Shown here piece after piece: positions 1 to 10,562 of a DNA stretch of 64,000 bases. The stretch comes from Daphnia carinata (lineage: Eukaryota; Arthropoda; Branchiopoda; Diplostraca; Daphniidae). The notes beneath the pieces were generated by a model, which ran no database searches, had not been told where the DNA came from, and saw only the letters and a program-made list of their open reading frames with translations. Position 1 is the stretch's first letter. The number at the start of each line of letters is the position of its first letter. The position numbers and the translations under genes are program-made. The stretch covers positions 1,426,001 to 1,490,000 of the forward strand of contig NC_081334.1 of NCBI RefSeq assembly GCF_022539665.2. Reading direction: 5' to 3'.

Positions 1-255
1 CCATTGTTACTGTTCTCCGATATTAGATGGCGATTTCGTTTCTCGCGAGATGGCATTGGCGTTTCAATTCTAATGTCGGTATCCTGATGTAAATGTCATT
101 CTGAAATACCTGTTTCCAGCAGTGTGCCCTTGAATTTTTAGTAAGACTGTTTAACGGAGGGATACTACCATTAAATGGAAGATGATGCAATAAATTGCAT
201 TTAACTTGTTTATTTTTGACAAACAAGCCCTTCCTAATAGCCGTTTCATTTCCAG

Positions 256-911
256 TCCTGACAACTATTCTCTGGGAATTGGCGCTATGTTTGGCTGTTT
301 GCAAATGGCCGAAACTCCGAAAGGTAATAAGTCAACCATAAGTTTTTCGGCAAACCGGTCTACATAGCAGATACAGAAAGAATACACCAGTTTGAAAGAA
401 TACTCTGCTTGGTAAAGTATACAAGTAGCATCTCAAAATTCCATTCATGAGAATTTAACTTATTTTTTCTTGATGAGCTTTCTATTGGCATGACATTAAC
501 ATGCAGACATCTGTCATCAACTGAGGTGGTGTGCTTTACCTTGAATAAGAATAATTGTTCTTGCCTGTTGTGTTTTGGTAGGTTTCTTTCCAGAAGTTTC
601 AGAACTGGAACTGCAACGGAGCTCTGGAGTGCAATATTGGCAGCCAATTTCCTTGCCCAATGCCATTTACACATTGCAAAGATTCTTCTTCAATAGTTCA
701 TGGTAAAAAAAAATGTAAATGAGGGTCACATCTTTCATATGTGTGTATGACCATAGAATTGAATTCAGGATACTTAGCTTAGCCCATTTCTGATTAACTC
801 CTATTGCAGTAAACAAGTTTCGTTTGAACACATACTATAAGCATTCATAATTTTTCTTTTTTTTTTTTAACAGGTTCAAGCCAGCATTTTAACAGGTTAT
901 GCCATGGATGA
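256..911 (+). CDS. 3' exons of an unidentified plus-strand gene (partial)
   Basis: I do not recognise the family. Four exon-like blocks share one continuous frame: 256-323 (ends in phase 1), 368-411 (ends in phase 0), 594-702 (ends in phase 1) and a last exon. Each has AG before it and GT after it. The encoded protein contains PDNYSLGIGAMFGC, then ADTERIHQFERILCL, then a cysteine-rich stretch with CNGALECNIGSQFPC and FTHC that could bind metal. The last exon is ambiguous. The acceptor after the strong T-tract at 849-873 gives 874-911 and a stop after 12 codons. A second acceptor at 894-895 gives 896-1017 and an end in DKAKDPEV. Earlier exons lie left of the window; 119-140 may be one. The exon calls rest on frame continuity and splice signals only, with no homology support, and a short ancient open frame is possible. 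Confidence 0.4.
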
Positions 912-2295
912 TTTGCGTTTTAGGCTGGGCAGTATAGTGCATCTGCAATTCATTGACTGGATGAATAATATAGGCAAGTGGCTTATCTGTGATAAAGCGA
1001 AGGACCCAGAAGTTTAATTGATTTTTTCTCAATTCCATTTTAAGGATTTTTTGTGGTAGTTTAAGTTTGATGCATAAGCGCCTTACCCTATTCTGACATC
1101 TGCCTTCCGGGGATAGCTGTTGATGATTTCCTGCCATATAGATTACAAGCTGTAGTTGCACAAAGCAGAAGAATTGCCTGCCTACGTTGTACGTACATAG
1201 CGTTTTTACAGTAGTATCTGACTCAAAAAGTATCAAACCAAAATTACTTCTTTCTAGCAGAAGAGAAGCGTTGCAGTTGCATTTATTTCATCGAAAACGA
1301 GGGAAGATCAATCAGAAAGTGGCGTGCTTTAATTTTCTTCAAAAAGCTTTGGGTAGTAATAACTTAAGATTTAAGAAGAAATCGGAATCGACCGCCATAG
1401 AAAATTTGGATCGCTCAACTGATTGCCCATTAAAGAGACGGAAAGGCCCACGTCCCCGTTTCATTTGGCCGATGAAAATCATCAATATTTAAGGGCCCTA
1501 ATAAGGACATCAGCTCCGCCTCGCCGTGGAATAACTACTACATGAAGACTAACCTGAAACAAGCTGGAGATGCCCGCTTAACGTGGGCAGAAGGAGAGGA
1601 AAGTGGTGTTGTTTCTGATCTTGTCTACGATGGGCTTGAACGCAACGCCAATTTTAGTGGTGGCGATCTATGCCCGTGCAACAGCACCAACAAAACCAGT
1701 TGCAAAAAGGCCCAGCGATCTTTCACCACCAGCCCTCGTCGAATCGGTGCGATGAAGAGCACGTAGCGCGGTGCGCTAAACAGCAGTGACTTCAACCGCG
1801 AATCGCTTTGTTCTATCTATGTGTGTGTGTTTACGTAAAAAAGCGTAATGTAAAAAATATGGTGGGTTTTTTCTATTCGCTTCGTTTGTTTCTGTTGTGT
1901 ATGTCAAATGCACAACCTGTACAGAGCGGCTATTTCCACGGAGCTGTGTTGAGCGCGATTTTTTCCTTCGACGTTAAGTGCGTCACTGCCTTCACAAGCG
2001 ATTGACAAGTAGTAGAATCGAAAAAAATCAAACCGGCAACGTAAAAAACACCCTATAAAAAAAGGGGGATTTCGCAGCACAGCTGATGTGCAATATGTGA
2101 ACAATGGAAAACATCCGTCTCAGAAAAAAAAGGTATTCATGATATCAGGTATTGGTAAAGGCAAGTGATCTGGGTCTTGGCTTCGATGTTCTGAGCCAGT
2201 AAATAGTCAGGCAACGAAAAGGAAGCATGCTTTTTTTTTTTCGAAGTCCAAATCTTATTCCTACATTCACTATTAGTAATAGTACTACTAGAATA

Positions 2296-2367
2296 TGTGA
2301 AATGGCTCAGCGGTAGAGCGTCGGCTTCAGAAGCCGCAGGTAAAGGGTTCAACACTTAGAGTCCACA
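2296..2367 (+). pseudogene. tRNA-like sequence (decayed tRNA or tRNA-derived SINE head)
   Basis: The 72-nt stretch keeps a clear A box (TGGCTCAGCGG), a 4-bp D stem (GCTC/GAGC), a nearly complete anticodon stem (TCGGC/GCCGC, one mismatch) and the loop TTCAGAA with CAG in the anticodon position. The acceptor ends partly pair (TGTG with CACA). The T arm is degenerate: the B box reads GGGTTCAACACTT and its stem does not pair. A CAG anticodon would be tRNA-Leu, but the long variable arm is missing. I therefore call it a pseudogene or the head of a tRNA-derived SINE, not a working tRNA. Confidence 0.5.
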
Positions 2368-5309
2368 TGACATGCATTTTCACACAAAATGCCTTCAAAT
2401 GTCAAAATAACGAAAAATTCTTTCTCATGAATGTGATGGCGAAAAAGTTATAATAATGTGAAGTACGGAATTGAATTCCCATCCATGAGTCGCCTTTGTA
2501 TTCCCGCGTATTACGTTATTAATTATTTAAAGATTGAAGTGCATATCTGGGCTCCCTTCTTTTCTGTAGCCCCGTTTCCCCTTGACTCATAATAAGCCCG
2601 TAAGAGGTCATGCCCCTACTGTACAGTATATATATACCGAGGTTTGGAGGGCTCTGAGCGGAAAGGGGACGTGGCGCCCCTCAGTTCGATGATGTGTTCA
2701 CGGAGGGCTATTTCGCTACCCACAAATCCGAATTAAAGGTTAATCGCTCCTGTAAAATAATGCAGTGTCGTAAGCGGCGCAGTGGTCGTGGACGAGTTGT
2801 TAGGTTGTTTGGAATTGTGGTTGTAAACATGCATCTGGGCGTAAGAGTTGTGGGCGCAAATAATGTTGTTCGCCAGCAGAGATTATTCTGGAACGCCAAG
2901 TTCAATTGTTTAAAACAAATATCGGAAATAGCTGTTAACAAATTCGGAAACAACTTTAAAGTGGATGCGTACTATGACGTTACTAGATGGCAGCACGTTG
3001 GAGGCTAGTTAATAGATGGCCGCCAACTGTTTCTCTAAATGCAGCTTTTTGGGAACCTACAAGTAAACCGGCCATAACCTTAAATTGTAACATCGTAGAA
3101 AAAGGTTAAGGCTAAGACATCATCTGCAACTTCTGTATAACCGTGATTGCCAGGTAAAATCAGCCCAATCAAAGACCTTAGGGTGGTATGGATTTATTCA
3201 AAACAAAAATTATGCAAAGGAAATCTCAGAGATGCTTTTGTTTTATTATGTCATAGCTTTCAGGGGCGTCAAACAGACGAAACTCAAATTACCATCAGTT
3301 GCCATCATAGTTACATCTGCTTCGTCTAGTGCTGTTCTGGAATTTCTTTGTCGTAAAAACTTTCGAGTCTCCGCCATGCACGTTTTAAACAAGTCAGCCG
3401 AAAATGGTATCAAATTTTGTATATCGCAAATGAGTTAATAGGTTTCAGTGATTTCATAAGGTACATATGAATTTCTTTCTGCAGGTTGTATAGGATATGT
3501 GTTGTGTCCCATGCGGTGTTGTTTGCAGCCCTTTCTTGTGGTATGTGTTTAATATAGGCATATTAGATGTAGAGCCATTTGCTGTGGATAAAATTTATGC
3601 AGGGAAAAGAACTTCATCGTAATGGTGCATTGGAACTGACATGAGCTACTGGATTTCTACCCCTTAATGGCTTCCATTAAAATTTCATGGTAAAAAAGTA
3701 TTAACAATATTCCCATTGACTTCAAGGAATTGATCACTGAAATTACCAGCAAGGGTTAAACAAAGTTCTACCTGGAAAAGCTCCCTTCGAGAATAATGGT
3801 TGGATAAAGAAAGTGAGTTATCCTAAATCAAGGTATGGGCTTCTTCGAAGACATAACGACCATTCCATTTTGATTTGTGTGTAGAAATTGAATCCTCTCT
3901 TTTTAAAGATGTAAAATATTGTGCTTGAATGATTGGTAAGTTAATAGTTTCTGCTGTTTAGCTTCTTGGTGTTTTCTTTCTTATCTTTTTTTTTTGCCCA
4001 TAGAACCAAATTTTCTTCTTTAGTATATAATAAAAGCTACTGCGAGAGAATACATAGTGATTGCCGTACAGCCAACCCCGTATACAACATCGATTGCGTG
4101 ACGCTTCAAATTCGGCTTATTGTAATGGTGTACACACATTAATATCTACGCGCATGAAATGTTTTATGTAAGTGCGATATGAAATATTTTTTTTTACAGC
4201 GACCAGAATAATGAGGATGAGGAATGAACTGGGCATCGAAATGTGGGGGCATAAGGCATAGAGCTGTTTATTTGGGGGAAAAAAATGGTTAGCAAAGGAA
4301 AGGTTACCCTAAACCAATAGCAGGAATGTATATCAGTTAGTAATTACAATATGTAGGTTGAATTCAACTGTGAACATCTCTTATAGTTAGCACTGTGTAA
4401 AATGACAAAGTAGGGTGACTGGAAAGGCCTCCCACAAGAAGCCATTCCCTCATTCCATAGAGATATACTGTGAAAAGGAAAACCTGGCAGACAAGAAAAA
4501 TGAAGGAGTTATTCTGCACCAGAGGATTTCCTCTGTCAGGTGGGTGTAAGTGTTTAAAAATTGGTAATTGTAGCTGACATAGTTATGCAATCCATTGTCT
4601 ACACTCAAATCAACATATTTTAAATTTGCCCATAGTAGTTACGCGCAGCCTGTGCCACTGCATACCAGTAGTATTCTCTCAAAGCTGGGACATGGAGGCT
4701 ATACCAGCTTTGGGCCAACTATCTGGAATGAAAAATCCACTTGCAATTGCTAGAACTTCATTTTCTATATTGCGAGTGACATCGTAACATTTCACCGATT
4801 TATTGGACGAATCTATTGGATTCTAATGTTATTTGGTACAAAAATTATCTTATGCAAACAATGAGACGGCTATTGACATATTCACGAAGTATGGCTTTAC
4901 AAAGTCTAACTACGGTCGCCAGATGTCCCAAATCATTGTTATGAAAAGTTGTATCAGAATTGTGCTTGTGCTGTAGGTTTTTATTTAACAATTATGTAAA
5001 CTTATGAGTGTAATCGTGTGAAGCTAATTAATTCTGATGGATATCAAATAAAGGTGAGGGTTTTGAAATATTTGCCTCGATTATTATGTGTGTGGTATTG
5101 CTTTAAAGTGGTATATGAGTCATACCTGAAAACTGAACTTCAACAACTTTAAAAGGCCATGTTATATAAATTTACTATAGTTAACGTTTGAAACTGCGCA
5201 GATCTTCTATACCTTGTAAAGAAGAATATAGTTCACTTTTTAAATTTTCGAAATTTCAACTTCCGGTTTAAGATCCGGTTTGAAAATGCTTAATAACTCA
5301 CTATCTATT

Positions 5310-5532
5310 GGTCTGAACAAAAAAAGACCGGCATTTTCGTAATCCTCGTGAAATTTGGGGTCGAATCCATGTGTCAGTAGAAAATACCCGAAAATCGTCA
5401 AAAATCGCAAATTTCCCTGAACTATAGTTCAGGAAAAATCGCGATTTTGGCCAAATTGGACTTTTCGCCAAAAACAGGTCAAAATAGGTCAGACACACCT
5501 TAAATGTCACGAGGATCACGAAAATCATATTC
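5310..5532. repeat. Imperfect fold-back (inverted repeat) element
   Basis: The two halves are reverse complements with differences. The left arm near 5330-5380 carries ATTTTCGTAATCCTCGTGAA and ATGTGTCAG. The right arm near 5488-5528 reads in reverse complement as ATTTTCGTGATCCTCGTGAC and GTGTCTGACC. The centre is a palindrome, CTGAACTATAGTTCAG (about 5418-5433), flanked by mirrored AAATCGC/GCGATTTT stretches. ACTTCCGG motifs lie outside both arms. This is the build of a non-autonomous fold-back or MITE-type element. No coding capacity is seen and target-site duplications are not clear. Confidence 0.6.
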
Positions 5533-7258
5533 GTTTTGTTGTGGGCCTAGTATTTCTGGAGATATAGGCTACTTCCGACCACTTCCGGTAATTTTTTTTT
5601 TCAACTTGGCAAAAAGTAAAAAATGAACATTAATATTCCAAACATTTTAAGCATTTTGATCATAAATGAAATGGGTTGGCGGCTTTTTTCGTGTTTGTTT
5701 TGCTATTTCATTATTGGTTGATCGCGCGAGATGCATATACTTATAACACTACTTCGTTAACAGAGACTACTAGCATTATGTGTCACACTAATGGGAAGGT
5801 ATACCTGATAAGTATAGATGAAGATATACCTCGTGCTATTATTATAACCTTATCATGCACGGCCATCTGATGTACAGTCAGGTTTAGAAATAAGCCCGAC
5901 TTTTTCTTATTTTACGTTACGCTGTAGCGTACTGGCATGCTACGGGAAATTGCGGAATACTAATAGCGCCCTAATGTCTCATTAACTATAAAATTCGTAT
6001 GTTGAATGTGCAACACATTCTGTTAAATTTTTTTCTGATTTCAATTTTGTCCGGCTTTTCATTGCTCGTAACAAACGAATATACTCGCTGGAATGTTGCG
6101 TTCTGCGATTTTATGGGTATTATACATCTCTGATTCGTTTCGTTGTGTAATTAGTAGTTCAGAAGTTCTTCGTTACTTCCGACACACTTTGGAAATTTGC
6201 ATATAAACAGTAAGGAACCTTGAATTAAAAATCTAATCATTCACTGGGGGTATATTTAAAATTCGAAAATGCTTATCGTATAAAGATTTAAAACCTCGGT
6301 TGCTTCGCATTAAAACCCGAAAGATTGAACGCTACCGTCGTCTGCCATGTCCGCCATTAGCCATGTCAACATGCAAACATTTTTGCCCCGTTGTTTTTTT
6401 TTTTTTTAGTTTTCCCCCTGTTTTGTGCGTCTACATCAACGAGTAAGTAACATACGATCATTATTTTTATTCAGGCATTATTATTTTGCTTTATTGTTAG
6501 AATTAGGAAGATGGAAGCGTTTTATGTAAACCAGCAATGATAAGTTAAACACAGATAGTAAGGAAGTCGATGCTCAGCTGGTGCCTTGGAAAATCAGCCG
6601 TATGATTTTTGTAGCGTAAAATATCTTTAAGCTCTTCTTCAGAGCATAACAGAAATATTGTTGGCAAATTGTTCAGTATTACTTGGCAGTGAGTCTCTTA
6701 CATAGAATTGTGAGTAGAGGTTAAAGGATTGTTTCAACTGTTTCAATAACGAGCACACTAGCTGAGCTATCAGTATTTAACTTATCAGCCTTTTTCATCT
6801 GTATCATAATAATATAAACTAAATGGTTTATTAACCTTTTTCAAGTTTGTATTCAATATTGTGACTTCTGTTGTACTAAATATTTGTTTGTTTGAACTTC
6901 TTGAATCTACGTTCAACTAACAAAGCTTTATGACAGCTGTTTGTGAAAAGCTCTTTTTGAAGAAGATTGAACATATGGAATGTTTGATAACCATTTAGCA
7001 AAGGATTTATTTTGAATGAAAAACTATTTTACAGAAGTAACATTCCCTGTCTTCAGTCTGTTCATATTATGGTCCCAGTAATCCTGGGAAACTAATCGAG
7101 CTAGTTTTCGTTATTTAACTTGTATCATTTTTAAAGTCCCGGTAAACCATAAACGTACTTAGATCTCTTTTATTGAATTCCTATGTTGTTCTTTTATCTA
7201 ACTCCTTTACATCTGTTACATTTACATAGGGTCAATAAAAAGAAAATCCTGATAGTCG

Positions 7259-7818
7259 CCTCATCGCCATCGCCGTCTTCGCCATCGCCATCACTGTCTT
7301 CGCCATCGCCGTCTCCATCGCCGTCTTCATCGCCGTCTCCATCGCCGTCTCCATCGCCGTCTTCATCGCCGTCTCCATCGCCGTCTCCATCGCCGTCTTC
7401 ATCGCCGTCTCCATCGCCGTCTCCATCGCCGTCTCCATCGCCGTCTTCATCGCCGTCTCCATCGCCGTCTCCATCGCCGTCTTCATCGCCGTCTCCATCG
7501 CCGTCTCCATCGCCGTCTTCATCGCCGTCTCCATCGCCGTCTTCATCGCCGTCTCCATCGCCGTCTCCATCGCCGTCTTCATCGCCGTCTCCATCGCCGT
7601 CTCCATCGCCGTCTCCATCGCCGTCTCCATCGCCGTCTCCATCGCCGTCTCCATCGCCGTCTTCATCGCCGTCTCCATCGCCGTCTTCATCGCCGTCTCC
7701 ATCGCCGTCTTCATCGCCGTCTCCATCGCCGTCTTCATCGCCGTCTCCATCGCCGTCTCCATCGCCGTCTTCATCGCCGTCTCCATTGCCGCCTCCATCG
7801 CCGTCACCTCATCGCCAT
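7259..7818. repeat. 12-bp minisatellite (CCGTCTCCATCG)n
   Basis: About 45 tandem copies of a 12-bp unit, CCGTCTCCATCG, alternate irregularly with the one-base variant CCGTCTTCATCG. The left edge has further degenerate units. Because 12 is a multiple of three and the unit lacks stop codons in several frames, long open frames run through both strands: plus-strand Ser-Pro repeats (7183-8049, 288 codons) and minus-strand Met-Glu/Lys-Thr-Ala repeats (7232-7891). I read these as by-products of the repeat. Confidence 0.9.
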
Positions 7819-7974
7819 CTACGGGATTCGCCTTGGTATTGTTTTGTTTTGTTTTGCATTCTAGTGTATAAGTTAACCAGTTGGCTGCCACGCCGTTTGC
7901 TCCTATTTTTTTTTGGTAGTTGTAGGGACTTGGGCGCTGTTCTCCTCATGGCCATGGGGGGAACAGTCGCCATT

Positions 7975-8003
7975 GCGCCTAATGGCTTTGTGCCATTAGG
8001 CGC
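7975..8003. repeat. Perfect 12-bp hairpin inside the MITE
   Basis: The arms GCGCCTAATGGC and GCCATTAGGCGC are perfect complements around a 5-nt loop. Confidence 0.85.
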
Positions 8004-8103
8004 CCGTAGGCAATGCACCAGCAGGGACTTCTCTTTGTCGGCGCAGTGATAGATAATCCAGGGGTGTGCATTCCCGGAATGGACTCTATCACTGTGCCAG
8101 CCC

Positions 8104-8155
8104 GGGCTTGTCTTCGGACAAGCCCCACCTTGGTCGGGGATCCTTCGGACCCGAC
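8104..8155. repeat. Two adjacent TTCG-type hairpins inside the MITE
   Basis: The first hairpin (8104-8125) has the arms GGGCTTGTC/GACAAGCCC closed by TTCG. The second (8133-8155) has GTCGGG/CCCGAC closed around ATCC-TTCG-GA. Both would fold stably as RNA or as single-stranded DNA. Confidence 0.75.
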
Positions 8156-8226
8156 ATGTAGCGACCGTAGCTTAAGCAACGTACAAGTTGCATGGCGTGG
8201 CAGCCAACAGGTTAATTTAGCTAAGT

Positions 8227-8321
8227 GTATATATGTACTTATGTATGTACTTATGTATGTACTTATGTATGTATTTGTATGTATTTGTATGTATTTGTAT
8301 GTATTTGTATGTATATATGTA
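8227..8321. repeat. Tetranucleotide microsatellite (TATG)n and variants
   Basis: Alternating TATGTACT and TATGTATT units abut the right end of the MITE. The nearby plus- and minus-strand open frames are repeat artefacts. Confidence 0.85.
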
Positions 8322-10562
8322 ATGTAAAATAGTGGTGGAATTGAAGGGTGGAGGTGGGACAATAAAAACAATTTAAAATTTATATATTTGTTTTGTGTAT
8401 TTCCATTTTTATGGTAGTTGACTTATTAAAAGTCAAAAGATAAACTTAGCTTATTTTTTTCTATCAACTTGTTTGACTTGAAGTCTAGCCATAGCAAACA
8501 AAACTTGCTACAAATTTTCTTTCTTTGTTCAAATTTACTGTCAACTACAAAAAAAACTATGAATCTCAAAACACAATTGGCAAAGAAGGTATGTAAACCC
8601 AAGTTTTCAGTGACCAGCACAATGTGACACTTGACTAGCCACTTAGGAAAAAAGAAATGACCAAATTCATCTTGAATCTTTCTCCGTTTCTTGAACGAAT
8701 AAGTAATCCAACAATGCAACAATGATACTGGAAATTTTTCATTTACACTGATAATAGAACATCAACAGCATTCCTTTCTGGCGAATGACTCTGCTGCCAC
8801 CACGTCACACCAGGTATCTCCCAAAAATCTAGAAGTACAGTTAAAAACTAAACCATAAATTGTAAGATAGCCTACGAGTACCTTATGGAATCTGGATCTG
8901 AGAAATTTTGGATCTAAGAGATCCAGGTTGCACAGACTAGGATCCAGAGAAGAGAACAGATTTTTAAGAACTGCCTTCTGCAAGTAGCACCTTTGGTATT
9001 AAATGTGTAGTTGCCTAACAGAGATGAAAAACTGGGTTAAATCAAGCCATGCACCGAAGCGGTGTATTTGACTAATGGAGATCAAAAACGTGCTGGCTAA
9101 GTTAAGCAATGCTTCTCTTTTGAATAATTTATAATGTGTTACACAATAGTTTACGAATGAATAGCTGCCATAATACCGTCAAAAAATTACTCTTACCTTT
9201 TAGCACAGATTCAACCCACAAAATCCAGGTCTAGGCACGGCGAAATCGACGGTAAAATTTCGAGAAGGAACACGTTTATTTCATGCTTCCATCCTAAATC
9301 CGACGCCACGCGAAATGAAACAGCTGATAGAAATTTTGGCAGAATAGCTGACGTGGTGGCTATGAAAACGAATCGGAGTTAGCCACTGGTCCACTAGATG
9401 TCTTGAAAAATATGCATCACAGAATTATTTGACGTGTAAAACAGAAAAAAAAAACATTTTTTATTTTTATTTTGGGTAAAACGGATTGCCATAGAAAACA
9501 AATAATCTTATCGAAATCAGCGCTCAGTTTTGATGCAGCCCTTTGGTTTCTATGGAAGAGTTCTTAAACCCCAATTCAAATATTCGCTTAAACCGTCAAT
9601 TAGAAACAAGGTAGTTCCTGTGGATGATGTTGGTGTTCTGAAAACTACAGCTGATTTGCATCTAAACAAAATTTGAGATGCAACTGTTTTCAGCTCTTAG
9701 AGTGGAGACAACCATCTTTGCTAGTTTGCAACGAGTTTAAGTTTTTCACAAATTCAAAATTAAACGATCCCGTTAGGATTCACAGCTCTATATATATTTC
9801 CCTTTGCCATATCGCATACATCTCTACATAACTTCAATTACGGAGAATGCGTTAAGGACAAACAGAAACTGAGAATTGAAAAAATCAGTTGAAGTGTGAC
9901 AAAAGAACTTACTACTCAAACTAAAATAGGAAGAAGAGAAGAATGAATAAGAAAAACAAAATGGCTATCCCGATCGATAAAAGTATGCGCACTTATACAG
10001 AACAGATTGAGACCGTAATCGGATTTTTTACTTGCCTTTTCTGACATTTGATAAAATTCCGGCCATCAGGGAAACACAAGAAAATGCAGTATTATACAAG
10101 AATAGGCGATGGGGAACAAAGGTTTTGAATAGACTACGCTCGTAAAAAAATGCGCGATAACTTTCTCAGCCGTTTCAGGGTATTTTCCTGATGATTCTTC
10201 ACGACGGAAATGTAAACTATTGTTGTTCTCGCTTTCCCCCCATATTTTCCAGCAAAGAAGACACCAGCGGATTCACGCTTTGACTCAGACAATTTTCCTT
10301 TTAGCTCTTTGAAAATAATAATAATAATAATAAAAAATAATAACAATATGGAATGCCAAGAGAAAAAAGAAAACACCAGCATAGATCTCTTGCAATGAGT
10401 TAACATACAAACGATCTTTTAGCTTTCCGACGGTCATCATAGTTCTTTCAGTATTTGCAGTATAAAGCCGCTCAAATAGGCGGCAGAGGATAGAGAAAGG
10501 GGATGCCGTACAAACGTGGTAAATATTTAAGGGAGTGAAACGCCATTTGACATACCAATTAT
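8322..10562. other. Spacer downstream of Vps26; weak exon-like blocks only
   Basis: No recognised gene. On the minus strand, about 8870-8984 forms an exon-like block (acceptor CTTGCAG, donor GTACTC, peptide containing LDPSLCNLDLLDPKF). It can be followed by a short intron and a stop, with a possible leader exon ending near 9199 at GTAAGAG. No initiator fits this frame, so I do not call a gene. An (AAT)n run lies at about 10313-10345, in the likely Vps26 3' untranslated region. Confidence 0.4.

Larger units (their letters stand above)
1018..7182. other. AT-rich spacer, no recognised gene
   Basis: I recognise no conserved protein here. Open frames up to about 105 codons occur (for example plus strand 1187-1492, 1542-1766 and 2694-3008), but none resembles a family I know and none shows a convincing chain of exons. 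A TATA-like stretch lies near 2624-2637, upstream of the 2694-3008 frame. The stretch includes the tRNA-like sequence and fold-back element listed separately. A few exons of an unrecognised gene could be hidden here. Confidence 0.5.
7873..8215. mobile_element. piggyBac-like non-autonomous MITE flanked by TTAA
   Basis: A 335-bp element (7877-8211) sits between two TTAA copies at 7873-7876 and 8212-8215, the target-site duplication typical of the piggyBac superfamily. The terminal inverted repeats match at 17 of 18 bases: left CCAGTTGGCTGCCACGCC, right (reverse complement) CCTGTTGGCTGCCACGCC. They begin with CC next to TTAA, as in piggyBac ends. The interior cannot encode a transposase. It holds several strong hairpins, listed separately. 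Family assignment is inference from ends and target site; the boundaries themselves are directly visible. Confidence 0.8.

Noticed and set aside
2296-2367. Functional tRNA-Leu (CAG)
   Set aside because: The T arm does not pair, the B box is degenerate and the long variable arm of tRNA-Leu is missing.
2694-3008. 104-codon plus-strand frame after a TATA-like stretch
   Set aside because: No recognised family, no conserved motif and no further support; may be chance in AT-rich spacer.
7183-8049. 288-codon Ser-Pro-rich protein on the plus strand
   Set aside because: It is a direct read of a 12-bp minisatellite and continues into the MITE; codon structure follows the repeat, not selection.
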